A stretch of 64,000 nt of DNA from Clostridia bacterium (GCA_017410325.1 JAFQRA010000021.1:177706-241705); one strand, 5' to 3'; counted from the first letter of the stretch, positions 16,367 through 24,625 are shown. Made by a program: numbers and translations. The notes: generated from the sequence alone by a model not told the origin.

Positions 16367-17578
16367 ATGGCATCACCCGAATTGGTAGAACAGCTCTATC
16401 AGGCTCTTCCCGATGAAACAAAAGAATTTCTCGCAACCGCAATCGAAAAGGTTGTTGAGGTTAAAAAGCGTGGCGGCAAGGTTGCAGCGGTTATCGGCAG
16501 CGGCCCCAACCTCCACGAGGGCGTAACAACCCTTATTGCTACACTTATTCACGCAGGTCTTATAGACGGCGTTACCACAAGCTCGGCAGTTATCTCCCAC
16601 GAAATGGGTGGCACGCTTGACCGTGTTAAGCGTTTTGACGCAGACATTCTCGGCGACAAGTGCCCCGAGGATATCCGCTGCCGAGGCAATATCTATGAGC
16701 TTACACAGCTTGACGAGGCAGAGTGGGCAAGAATCCGCTCCGAAATGCCTCTTGATGAGGAGCTTGTTGAAATCTGTGAAAAGGCAGAGGGCAAGGTTAT
16801 CATCAAGGCGGCAGGCAATATGGCTTACCCTGTAGGCTGGTTCAACGAAACCGTTTCCACAGAGGTTATGGTTGCCGCACAGACTCTGGGCGAAAGCTTT
16901 GAGTACGTTGCAGGCCTTGGCGCTGATCCGAGAACAATGATAGGCGCAGGCGCAATCAAGGGCGTTCCCGTTCTTGTAAGCGTTCCCCAGCTTATCGGCG
17001 GCGGTCAGGTCGGCCTTTGCATTTCCGACAGTATTCCCGTCAGCCAGCGCTGCAAGAGAATTGCAAAAATGCTTTCCGATGCAGATGTTATTATTGAATC
17101 CGCAGTTGCTCTCACTCAGGAAATTCACGACGGCCCGTTTGAAACCTACACGGGTCACGGTATCTGGGCTTCAATGAACGGCCTGCCCACATACAGCCTC
17201 AAGGACAAGACTCTCATCCGCTTTGACCTTGACGAAAACCTCAAGCGCTCCTGGGATCTCAACAAGCAGAGCGAGCTTATCCAGAAGGCAATCAACGAGG
17301 GCCTTCCCAAGACCAAGCTCACAAAGATTCCGTTCCGTATGGAAATGTCAGCCTTCACACGCCTTGAAAACAGTATCCCCGTTATCGGCGATATAGGCGA
17401 GCTGTGGCCGATATTTGTTGACCGTATCTGCAAGGAGCTCGGCGTTGAGCTTGACTTCTCCTCCGCTCCGCAGAACACTGAAGAGGGCAAGGCAATGCGT
17501 GAACGCATCGTAGAAGAAATCAAGCCCTTCTCTCTCAACAAGATGCGTAATGCAGTCAGCGAAAAATATAAGTTTTAA
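16367..17578 (+). CDS. Conserved protein of unknown function, Rossmann/DHS-like
   Basis: 403 residues, no signal peptide, high-expression codon usage. I do not recognise a named family. The segment KVAAVIGSGPNLHEG ... LIHAGLIDGVTTSSAVISHEMG resembles in layout the NAD-binding domain of TIGR00300/LOR-SDH proteins and deoxyhypusine synthase-like enzymes, but similarity is too weak to assign. Other notable blocks are GNMAYPVGWFNETVSTE, GADPRTMIGAGAIKG and VPQLIGGGQVGLCISDS, with many glycines typical of a ligand pocket. It sits 23 bases before kdsB with a GACAGGAG ribosome site, so a role in the same sugar-acid pathway is plausible. Confidence 0.7.
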   Translation: MASPELVEQLYQALPDETKEFLATAIEKVVEVKKRGGKVAAVIGSGPNLHEGVTTLIATLIHAGLIDGVTTSSAVISHEMGGTLDRVKRFDADILGDKCPEDIRCRGNIYELTQLDEAEWARIRSEMPLDEELVEICEKAEGKVIIKAAGNMAYPVGWFNETVSTEVMVAAQTLGESFEYVAGLGADPRTMIGAGAIKGVPVLVSVPQLIGGGQVGLCISDSIPVSQRCKRIAKMLSDADVIIESAVALTQEIHDGPFETYTGHGIWASMNGLPTYSLKDKTLIRFDLDENLKRSWDLNKQSELIQKAINEGLPKTKLTKIPFRMEMSAFTRLENSIPVIGDIGELWPIFVDRICKELGVELDFSSAPQNTEEGKAMRERIVEEIKPFSLNKMRNAVSEKYKF

Positions 17579-17601
17579 TTGATATAAAGGAGATTAATAC
17601 A

Positions 17602-18351
17602 ATGGCTAAGGTATTAGGTGTAATCCCTGCACGTTACGGTTCATCCCGTCTTCCCGGCAAGCCCCTTAAGGATATCTGCGGCAAGCCGATGATTCAGCAC
17701 GTTTACGAAAACGCAAGCAAGTCCAAGGTTCTTGATAAGGTTGTTGTTGCAACAGATGACCAGCGTGTTTATGATGCAGTTGTTGCCTTCGGCGGCGAAG
17801 CAGTTATGACAAGCGTTAACCACCCCACAGGCTCCGACCGTGTGGCGGAGGCTGCAAGCCACTATCCCGATTGTGATTATGTTATCAACATTCAGGGTGA
17901 CGAACCCCTCGTTCCTCCCCAGATTATTGACGATATAGGTTCCGCACTTATCAACAGCCCCGATTGTGTTATGGCAACGGGCAGCGTTCCGATTGACGGC
18001 GAGGACTACATAAAGAACAACACCGTTGTCAAGGTTGTAACCGACGTCAACGGCAACGCTATCTATTTCTCCCGTTCACCCATTCCTTATCCCCGTAACG
18101 CACAGCACGCAAAGTATTTTGAGCACGTAGGTATTTATGCCTATACCCACGATTTCCTCAATACATACACCAAGCTTGCTCCCACACCGCTTTCCGAGTC
18201 CGAATCTCTCGAACAGCTTAAGGTGCTTGAGCACGGCTATAAAATCAAAATCGTTCCCGCACCTGCACAGTATGAGGCAGTAAGCGTTGATACGGAAGAG
18301 GACCTTCAGACAGTTATCCGTATTTACAAGGAACGTCACGGTCTTTGCTGA
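17602..18351 (+). CDS. kdsB: 3-deoxy-manno-octulosonate cytidylyltransferase (CMP-Kdo synthetase)
   Basis: 249 residues with every KdsB hallmark: VIPARYGSSRLPGKPL, GKPMIQHVYENA, VVVATDD, TSVNHPTGSDRVAEA, VINIQGDEPLVPP, then YFSRSPIPYPR and EHVGIYAYTHDFL. The family activates Kdo with CTP to CMP-Kdo. Kdo is known mainly from Gram-negative lipopolysaccharide and some capsules, so this gene is unexpected in a Gram-positive genome. No kdsA, kdsC or kdsD lies nearby. The true substrate may be Kdo or a related 3-deoxy-ulosonic acid for a surface glycan or exopolysaccharide. Codon usage is of the highly expressed type. A terminator follows directly. Confidence 0.93.
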   Translation: MAKVLGVIPARYGSSRLPGKPLKDICGKPMIQHVYENASKSKVLDKVVVATDDQRVYDAVVAFGGEAVMTSVNHPTGSDRVAEAASHYPDCDYVINIQGDEPLVPPQIIDDIGSALINSPDCVMATGSVPIDGEDYIKNNTVVKVVTDVNGNAIYFSRSPIPYPRNAQHAKYFEHVGIYAYTHDFLNTYTKLAPTPLSESESLEQLKVLEHGYKIKIVPAPAQYEAVSVDTEEDLQTVIRIYKERHGLC

Positions 18352-18365
18352 TTTAACTGCGTTTT

Positions 18366-18404
18366 CCCCGAATGAAATATGAACACCTTTCATTCGGGGC
18401 TTTT
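18366..18404 (+). terminator. Terminator after kdsB
   Basis: CCCCGAATGAAA (18366-18377) pairs perfectly with TTTCATTCGGGG (18388-18399), followed by CTTTTATTTT. Downstream genes must rely on readthrough or their own promoter. Confidence 0.9.
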
Positions 18405-18440
18405 ATTTTAAAATTTAAAATGTAAGGGAGACTTTAATTT

Positions 18441-19460
18441 ATGATTAAGGCTGAACTTTTATATCAGGAATACCTCGAAACAGAAGGCATTAACGAAGAA
18501 ATCGGCGAGTGCCACGCATCTACGGTTGCTATCTGCAACGGTAAGCCCACAGCCGCATGGTTCGGCGGCATCAAGGAGAAAAACCCCAACGTACGCATCT
18601 GGTTTGCAAAGCGTGACGGCGAATGGAGCACACCTGTTGCAATTACACCCGACGACGGTGAGGCAGACTGGAATCCCACCCTCTTTGCGGAGGACGGCGT
18701 GCTTACTCTTATTTACAAGAGCGGTATTGACGAGGGACATTGGTATTCAATGAAGTCTGTTTCCGAGGACGGCGGTGCAACGTGGTCAACACCCGTTGAG
18801 CTTGTGCCCGGTGATATCGGCGGCAGAGGCCCCGTTAAAAATCAGATGATAAGACTTTCCAACGGTGCGCTTCTTGCACCCGGCTCAACCGAGGATATCG
18901 GCGACCGCTGGGAATCCTGGACAGACTACAGCGAGGACAACGGCGCAACGTGGAAGCTTTCCGCACCCGTTGCCTTTGAGCTTCCCGACGGTACAATCTG
19001 CAACCGCAAGGAAGAGCTTCCCAAGGACGGCGAGGGTCTTATTCAGCCCGCAGTTTGGGAAGACCCTGCACACGACGGCAGAGTTTATATGCTTGCACGT
19101 ACAAACCTCAACTGGGTTTACCGCAGCGAGTCAACGGATTTCGGCAGAAGCTGGTCTGTTGCCCGTCCCACCGATATGCCCAATAACAACAGCGGTCTGG
19201 GCGCAGCCCTTACGGATTGCGGCGTACTCGGTCTGATTTGTAACCCCATTGGCGAAAACTGGGGCGACCGTACACCGCTCAATCTCTTCCTCTCTGAGGA
19301 TAACGGTGCTACATATCCTGTAAGCATAGAGCTTGAAAACACTCCCGGCGTAGAGTTTTCATATCCTTCAATAGTTGCTGAAGGCAACCTTCTCCATATG
19401 GTTTACACCGTTGGCAGAAAGAAGATATGCTACGCTCTCGTTAAGGTAGAAAAAGACTGA
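18441..19460 (+). CDS. Sialidase-like BNR/Asp-box protein, cytoplasmic
   Basis: 339 residues of a predicted six-bladed beta-propeller in the predicted-neuraminidase group (COG4692-like). Four Asp-box repeats can be read: SEDGGATW, SEDNGATW, STDFGRSW and SEDNGATY. The N-terminal region has GECHASTVAICNGKPTAAWFGG, typical of this group. There is no signal peptide, so the enzyme would act on imported oligosaccharide or be involved in sugar-acid turnover. Cleavage of Kdo, Kdn or a related alpha-keto acid linkage is possible given kdsB next door, but unproven. It uses the same highly expressed codon pattern as kdsB and the next gene. Confidence 0.85.
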   Translation: MIKAELLYQEYLETEGINEEIGECHASTVAICNGKPTAAWFGGIKEKNPNVRIWFAKRDGEWSTPVAITPDDGEADWNPTLFAEDGVLTLIYKSGIDEGHWYSMKSVSEDGGATWSTPVELVPGDIGGRGPVKNQMIRLSNGALLAPGSTEDIGDRWESWTDYSEDNGATWKLSAPVAFELPDGTICNRKEELPKDGEGLIQPAVWEDPAHDGRVYMLARTNLNWVYRSESTDFGRSWSVARPTDMPNNNSGLGAALTDCGVLGLICNPIGENWGDRTPLNLFLSEDNGATYPVSIELENTPGVEFSYPSIVAEGNLLHMVYTVGRKKICYALVKVEKD

Positions 19461-19492
19461 TTGAAAAACTGAATATTGAAAGGGTTTAATAT

Positions 19493-20929
19493 ATGGAAAC
19501 TCAGAATGTATTAGCATTTCTTGCCATAAGTATGGTAACTATGTGCTTTGGCTGGGGTATGCGTGGCTCCGCAATCGGCGGCGAAAAAGGCGCAATGCTC
19601 CCCGGTGCATTTATGGGCATACTCTGTGTCTGGTACACAGGCTCTGACCTGCTGATGGAAAACGTTTTCCTCTTTGCCGCCGCCTGTGCGCTCGGCTACT
19701 TCTACGGCGGTATGGAGCCCTACGGCTCAACAATGTCCCTTGTCCTTCACCACGACCAGCCCCGTTATAATCCGTCGTTGGGTTATCTTGCACTGGCTTT
19801 CAAGGGCTCAATCTGGAGCGGTCTTGGCTCGGCATTTTTAGGCATCAGCTTCTCTGCAATGAGCGGTGTTGTTTACAAATGGTATGATTTCGTAATTTTC
19901 TTTGCACTTGTTCCGCTTGTACAGGAAATCGGCTACCGCATTTTCAACACACCCTACGACCCCGAACACGGCAGAATGCCCAAGGTCTGCTTCTCAAAGG
20001 ACAGCCGTGAGGAGTGGGGACGCAATCTTGTTATAGTTGCCGGTCTTCTCGTTATGATGGCTGTACGCCGTGACTATTTCGGTATCCTTATGTGGATTGG
20101 CGGTGCACTCGCAGGCTCAGTCGGCTGGGTTGTTGCAATCTTCTTCTATGATAAGGAAATCAATCCCCTCAAGAACGGCAAGCGTCTGTTCGGCAAGTGG
20201 GACGAAGCCAACATTATCGATGGCTGGAAGATTATGGAATTCACTCAGGGCTGCTTCCACGGCCTTGGTATAGCAGGTGCCTTTGCTCTCGGCTGGCCTA
20301 TAGCTGCCAAGAATCTTGAGCAGGCAGAGGCCGCAGGCAAGCTGTGGTATGAGCTTCCCGAAAAGGTTGATACCACTCTTTCGTGGGTATTCTGCGCACT
20401 CATAATTCTCACAATCTTCCTCTTCATCATTCCTTACCGCAGAAACGGAAACAAAATCACCCGTGCCTTCGGCGAGGTTGATATGAATATTGTCGAGGTG
20501 CTTGAGCGCCCCTGCTATATGGTAGGTCCGCTTTGCCTGGTTATGCTCGGCTCAAACTTAATGGCAGAAATCATCTGCTGCTTTACAATGTACTACGTAA
20601 TTGCCCAGCACGACGGTCTGGAAAGATACTGGGATTACAAGGGTATCAAGTTTATCCGTATATTCCTTATTCTTCTGGGTGCAGTACTGCTTGCGATTCA
20701 GGCAGTCAGAGGCTACACTCTCTGGGAAACATGGGTATTCTACTGCGTAGGCTATATTCTTTTCGACGCAGTAGCCTTCCTCCGCCCCAAGAGAATAAAG
20801 GAAAACAAGGCAAAATCAAAATCCTTCAAGGAGTTCCTTATTGCCTTCAACGGTGACCTTACCGTTCTTCCCTTCTTCTATATCCTTATGGCAGGTCTGC
20901 TTGCCTTCGGTTACGCAAACTTCCGCTAA
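19493..20929 (+). CDS. Polytopic membrane protein of unknown function (copy 1)
   Basis: 478 residues with about 11 hydrophobic segments and no family I can name. The N-terminus has a distinctive FGWGMRGSAIGGEKGAMLPG motif, rich in Gly with a charged RGS/EKG pair within the membrane region. Further conserved blocks are GYFYGGMEPYGSTMSL, EIGYRIFNTPYDPEHGRMPK, LIILTIFLFIIPYRRNGNKI and FGEVDMNIVEVLERPCYM. The next gene is a full-length paralogue sharing all of these. The layout suits a transporter or membrane enzyme for the product of the kdsB/sialidase genes (inference). It starts 33 bases after the sialidase gene and ends at a terminator. Confidence 0.75.
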   Translation: METQNVLAFLAISMVTMCFGWGMRGSAIGGEKGAMLPGAFMGILCVWYTGSDLLMENVFLFAAACALGYFYGGMEPYGSTMSLVLHHDQPRYNPSLGYLALAFKGSIWSGLGSAFLGISFSAMSGVVYKWYDFVIFFALVPLVQEIGYRIFNTPYDPEHGRMPKVCFSKDSREEWGRNLVIVAGLLVMMAVRRDYFGILMWIGGALAGSVGWVVAIFFYDKEINPLKNGKRLFGKWDEANIIDGWKIMEFTQGCFHGLGIAGAFALGWPIAAKNLEQAEAAGKLWYELPEKVDTTLSWVFCALIILTIFLFIIPYRRNGNKITRAFGEVDMNIVEVLERPCYMVGPLCLVMLGSNLMAEIICCFTMYYVIAQHDGLERYWDYKGIKFIRIFLILLGAVLLAIQAVRGYTLWETWVFYCVGYILFDAVAFLRPKRIKENKAKSKSFKEFLIAFNGDLTVLPFFYILMAGLLAFGYANFR

Positions 20930-20937
20930 ATAACAAA

Positions 20938-20968
20938 AAAGCCGGTACATAGCTTATGCACCGGCTTT
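20938..20968 (+). terminator. Terminator between the two membrane protein genes
   Basis: AAAGCCGGT (20938-20946) pairs with ACCGGCTTT (20960-20968), with CATA/TATG extending the stem inside; TATTTT follows. Confidence 0.8.
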
Positions 20969-21001
20969 ATTTTAAAAATATCATAAAAGGAGTGTGTGAC
21001 T

Positions 21002-22435
21002 GTGACTCAAAGTCCGCTTCTCTTTATTGTTTTCAGTATGCTCGCAATGTGCTTTGGCTGGGGCATAAGAGGCTCGGCCATAGGCGGCGAAAAGGGCGCA
21101 ATGCTGCCCGGTGCCTTTATGGGCATTATGTGCGTGTGGTATACGGGCTCTGAGCTGCTTATGGAAAACGTCTTTCTGTTTGCAGGCGCTTGTGCGCTCG
21201 GCTATTTCTACGGCGGTATGGAGCCGTATGCATCTACAATGGCCCTTATTCTTCACCATACCAAGCCCCGTTACAATCCGCCTTTGGGTTACCTTGCCTT
21301 GAGCTTCAAGGGCAGTATATGGGGCGGTCTCGGTGCGGCGTTTCTCGGTATGAGCTTTTCCGCAATGAGCGGACGGGTGTATAAGTGGTATGATTTGGTA
21401 ATCTTCTTTGCACTCGTTCCGCTTTCGCAGGAAATCGGATACCGCATTTTCAACACACCCTACGACCCCGAAAACGGCAGAATGCCGAAGGTCGGTTTTT
21501 CCGAGGACAGCCGTGAGGAATGGGGCAGAAACGTTGTAATCGTTGTCGAGCTGCTTATTATGGCGGCTGTACGAGGCGATATCTTCACGATTATTATGTG
21601 GAGCGGTGGTGCGCTTTTCGGCGCAATCGGCTGGGTTATCGGCATAACCCTTTACGATAAGCAGTGCCATACACGCAAAAACGGCAAACGCCTTTTCGGC
21701 AGACTGGATGAAATCGGCGTAATAGACGGCTGGAAGATGATGGAGCTTGTGCAGGGACTTGCGCAGGGTTTTGGCATCTCCGTTGCCTTTGTTGTCGCCT
21801 GGCCTCTTGCAAAGGAAAATCTTTCTGCTGCTGAAAGCGCAGGTGCTTTGTGGCATCCGATACCGCAAACTGTCGATACCGTGCTTTCGTGGGTGTTCTG
21901 TGCTCTGATTATCCTTACAATCTTCCTCTTTATAATTCCTTACCGCAGAAACGGCAATAAGATAACAACGGCCTTCGGCGAGGTCGATATGAACATTGTT
22001 GAAGTTCTTGAACGCCCGTGTTATATGGTTGCACCCCTTTGCCTTATAATGCTTGGTTCAACCACAATGGCAGGCATAATCTGCTGCTTTACAATGTACT
22101 ACGTTATTGCCCAGCACGACGGTCTGGAAAGATATTGGGATTATAAGGGTATCAAGTTTATCCGTATATTCCTCATTCTTGTCGGTGCAGTGCTTCTGGC
22201 AATTCAGGCGGTGCGTGGTTATACCCTTTGGGAAACCTGGGTATTCTACTGTGTCGGCTATCTCATTTTTGAGTTCTTCTTTATGTTCCGTCCGAAGCTT
22301 GTTGCCGAAAACCGCAAGAAAACCAAGACCTTCAGGGATTTTGTCGTTTCCTTCGGCTGTTCGGCAAGCGTTTACCCGACATATCTGCTGATGATGACTG
22401 CATTGCTTATCTTTGGCTGGGTATATCTGAAATAG
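21002..22435 (+). CDS. Polytopic membrane protein of unknown function (copy 2)
   Basis: About 478 residues, a paralogue of the preceding gene, colinear over its whole length. It keeps FGWGIRGSAIGGEKGAMLPG, GYFYGGMEPY, EIGYRIFNTPYDPENGRMPK and FGEVDMNIVEVLERPCYM. Two GTG codons (20996 and 21002) could start it. The one at 21002 has AAAGGAG nine bases upstream and aligns with the start of copy 1. Its codon use is less biased than in copy 1, so the copies may be expressed at different levels. The two may form a heterodimer or act on different substrates. Confidence 0.75.
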   Translation: MTQSPLLFIVFSMLAMCFGWGIRGSAIGGEKGAMLPGAFMGIMCVWYTGSELLMENVFLFAGACALGYFYGGMEPYASTMALILHHTKPRYNPPLGYLALSFKGSIWGGLGAAFLGMSFSAMSGRVYKWYDLVIFFALVPLSQEIGYRIFNTPYDPENGRMPKVGFSEDSREEWGRNVVIVVELLIMAAVRGDIFTIIMWSGGALFGAIGWVIGITLYDKQCHTRKNGKRLFGRLDEIGVIDGWKMMELVQGLAQGFGISVAFVVAWPLAKENLSAAESAGALWHPIPQTVDTVLSWVFCALIILTIFLFIIPYRRNGNKITTAFGEVDMNIVEVLERPCYMVAPLCLIMLGSTTMAGIICCFTMYYVIAQHDGLERYWDYKGIKFIRIFLILVGAVLLAIQAVRGYTLWETWVFYCVGYLIFEFFFMFRPKLVAENRKKTKTFRDFVVSFGCSASVYPTYLLMMTALLIFGWVYLK

Positions 22436-22447
22436 GGAGAAAAAAGT

Positions 22448-22858
22448 ATGAATGTAACGATTATTGACGGTCAGGGCGGTCAGCTTGGCGCACAGCTTAT
22501 AAAGGCGGTGCTTTCACGCTTCCCCGAGGTTAATCTGACCGCTGTGGGCACAAACGCGGTTGCTACGGCAACAATGCTTAAAGCAGGGGCAAAAAACGCC
22601 GCAACGGGTGAAAATCCCACGCTCGTTGCCTGCCGCAAGGCAGACGTTATTATAGGGCCTATAGGTATAGTTATTGCCGATTCGCTTTTGGGCGAGGTTA
22701 CGGGCAAAATGGCAGTTGCCGTCGGTCAGGCGGATGCTGTGAGAATACTCATACCCGTGAATAAGTGCGACAATATTGTTGCAGGCGTTTCAAACCTTAA
22801 TATCGGCGCACTTGTTGATGATGCAGTTTCAAGGCTTGCCGAGGTAATTAACCGTTGA
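22448..22858 (+). CDS. DUF3842 family protein
   Basis: 136 residues matching the Clostridial DUF3842 family: N-terminal IIDGQGGQLGAQLIKAV resembling a nucleotide-binding loop, then VGTNAVATATMLKAGA, PIGIVIADSLLGEVTG and a conserved KCDNIVAGVSNLNIG near the C-terminus. Function is unknown. It follows membrane protein copy 2 by 12 bases with a GGGAGA ribosome site and is probably co-transcribed. Its stop codon lies inside the -35 box of the next promoter. Confidence 0.85.
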   Translation: MNVTIIDGQGGQLGAQLIKAVLSRFPEVNLTAVGTNAVATATMLKAGAKNAATGENPTLVACRKADVIIGPIGIVIADSLLGEVTGKMAVAVGQADAVRILIPVNKCDNIVAGVSNLNIGALVDDAVSRLAEVINR

Positions 22859-22883
22859 CAAGAGCAGAAATTTAGAGTACAAT
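22855..22883 (+). promoter_or_regulatory. Consensus promoter of the ECF leader
   Basis: TTGACA (22855-22860, overlapping the DUF3842 stop codon), 17-base spacer, TACAAT (22878-22883). Confidence 0.85.
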
Positions 22884-22889
22884 ACTCTT

Positions 22890-23003
22890 GTTGTTCTGAA
22901 GAACGGCAAAAGGGCAGAAGCCCTGCAGAATCAAAGCGTTTTACTGATTTAACGATACTATGAAGGTGTCATTATCTCCGCAGGGGGTAATGGCACCGTT
23001 TTT
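22890..23003 (+). ncRNA. Leader RNA with intrinsic terminator, candidate riboswitch
   Basis: Between the promoter and the ECF gene lie about 75 bases of compact structure, then a strong terminator. Small hairpins visible: GTTC-TGAA-GAAC (22893-22904) and AGGGC-AGAA-GCCCT (22911-22924). The terminator has GGTGTCATTA (22965-22974) pairing with TAATGGCACC (22988-22997), extended inward, and then GTTTTTG. It ends ten bases before the ribosome site. This is the architecture of a transcription-attenuating riboswitch. I could not match it to a known class. Confidence 0.6.
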
Positions 23004-23025
23004 GTATGGTTGAGAAAGGATTTTT

Positions 23026-23559
23026 ATGAAAAGTAAACTCTTAAAGCCCGTGCTTTCAGCACTCTTTCTTGCTCTTGCCTTTGTTATGCCGTTTTTAACG
23101 GGGCAGATTCCCGAAATCGGCTCAATGCTGTGCCCGATGCATATTCCCGTACTGCTGTGCGGCTTCGTCTGCGGCTGGCCCTGGGGTCTTGCCGTGGGCT
23201 TTATTGCTCCGCTTTTCCGCTCGCTTACGCTTGGTATGCCTCCGCTGTTTCCCGCGGCGGTGTGTATGGCGTTTGAGCTTGCCGCCTACGGTGCGGTTTC
23301 GGGCCTTATGCATAAGCTCCTGCCCAAGAAAAAGCCCTGTATCTATTGCTCGCTGCTTGTTGCCATGATAATAGGCAGACTCGTTTGGGGTGCGGCGATG
23401 TTCGTTTGTATGGGTATAAACGGCGGTGCACTCACCTTTGCCGCCTTTATTGCAGGCGCATTTACAAACGCTGTTCCCGGAATTATTATACAGATAGTTG
23501 TAATACCCGTTCTTGTTATGGTGCTTGAAAGCCCCAAAATCAAAAAGATTACAGATTAA
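23026..23559 (+). CDS. ECF transporter S-component
   Basis: 177 residues, about five to six hydrophobic segments, in the ECF vitamin-transporter substrate-binding subunit family. The typical segment after helix 1 is present: GSMLCPMHIPVLLCGFVCGWPWG, followed by PLFRSLTLGMPPLFP. This S-component would share the ATPase and T-subunits encoded elsewhere. The substrate is not identifiable from sequence alone. The gene is preceded by a leader RNA with a terminator and followed 12 bases later by a kinase gene, suggesting uptake and phosphorylation of a vitamin or nucleoside. Confidence 0.85.
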   Translation: MKSKLLKPVLSALFLALAFVMPFLTGQIPEIGSMLCPMHIPVLLCGFVCGWPWGLAVGFIAPLFRSLTLGMPPLFPAAVCMAFELAAYGAVSGLMHKLLPKKKPCIYCSLLVAMIIGRLVWGAAMFVCMGINGGALTFAAFIAGAFTNAVPGIIIQIVVIPVLVMVLESPKIKKITD

Positions 23560-23571
23560 TCGGAGAATACT

Positions 23572-24615
23572 ATGAACACCCGAAACAGAATTTCGGCGCA
23601 TTACCGTGCGTATGAGCAGATGAATCTGCGTGATATATTCAAATTTCTGCACCAGAGCACCTTCGGCTGTGAGCATATGGTCACTTCGCTCGAAGCGGCA
23701 ACGGCTTACATAAAAAAAGAAGCTGAAAATATTTCGGATACAAAGCTGTTGGTTGAGCCGCTTGACGGTGAATTCAGCCGTGTCCATCTGTCGGTTTTAC
23801 GCGAAGGCTTAACCCCCGAAACCTTAGCTAAGCTGTTTTACCTTTCTGCCAAAAAAGAAAAAAGCTCCGCTGAGGCTCTTGAGGAAAAACTGAGAGCTAC
23901 AAGAGAACTGATAACCGAGGGCGTTCTACCGTTTGACAAAAATGAGTTTGACCGTGCGGCGGCTCAGTGGAAGCAAAGCGGCTACGAAGCCCTGCACCAT
24001 TCGGACAGCTTCCGCGCTGCGTATAAGCCTGCCTACCGTGTGATTTCAAACAGCTTCGTGCCGTTTCTTGAGCTTTTTACGGCAATTGACAAAGCACTCG
24101 AAAAAGGCAGGGTAATCCTCGCGGTTGAGGGCAGGAGTGCAGGTGGCAAAACAACTTTAGCCAAGGAGCTTCAGAAAATATACGGCTGTACCGTTTTCCA
24201 TACGGACGATTTCTTTCTTCAGCCCTATCAGCGCACACCCGAGCGTTATGCAGAAATCGGAGGAAACCTTGACAGAGAGCGCTTTTTTGATGAAGTAATT
24301 GTTCCGCTAAAAGAAAACAGGGCGGTCAGCTACAGAAAATTTGACTGCTCAACCTTTACGCTTCTACCGCCCGTTGAAGTAAATGCGCAAAAGCTTACCG
24401 TAATCGAGGGCGCATATTCTCTGCATCCGTATTTCGGAAATTATTTCGATTTGTCCGTGTTTCTCGATATTTCACCCGACCTGCAAAGGGAGCGGATTTT
24501 AAACCGCAACCCCGAAATGGCAGACCGCTTTTTCGATGAATGGATACCGCTTGAAGAAAAATACTTTGCCCAAATGCAGATAAAACAGCGGTGTGAAATT
24601 GCAGTAAATATCTGA
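23572..24615 (+). CDS. Uridine kinase-like P-loop kinase with N-terminal extra domain
   Basis: 347 residues. The C-terminal half is a uridine/pantothenate-kinase-like P-loop domain: Walker A GRSAGGKTT (residues about 186-194), HTDDFFLQPYQRTPERY, DRERFFDEVIVPLKE and VIEGAYSLHPYFGNYFDLSVFLDI. The N-terminal 160 residues form a separate domain (HQSTFGCEHMV, EPLDGEFSRVHLSVL) seen fused to such kinases in other Clostridia. It is cytoplasmic. It is likely co-transcribed with the ECF S-component and so a candidate for trapping the imported compound by phosphorylation. The substrate is unknown. Confidence 0.85.
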   Translation: MNTRNRISAHYRAYEQMNLRDIFKFLHQSTFGCEHMVTSLEAATAYIKKEAENISDTKLLVEPLDGEFSRVHLSVLREGLTPETLAKLFYLSAKKEKSSAEALEEKLRATRELITEGVLPFDKNEFDRAAAQWKQSGYEALHHSDSFRAAYKPAYRVISNSFVPFLELFTAIDKALEKGRVILAVEGRSAGGKTTLAKELQKIYGCTVFHTDDFFLQPYQRTPERYAEIGGNLDRERFFDEVIVPLKENRAVSYRKFDCSTFTLLPPVEVNAQKLTVIEGAYSLHPYFGNYFDLSVFLDISPDLQRERILNRNPEMADRFFDEWIPLEEKYFAQMQIKQRCEIAVNI

Positions 24616-24625
24616 TAAGATTATT

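Noticed and set aside
20981-21868. Minus-strand reading frame of 295 codons opposite membrane protein copy 2
   Set aside because: Low-complexity His/Lys/Arg-rich translation, antisense to a conserved paralogue; a shadow frame.
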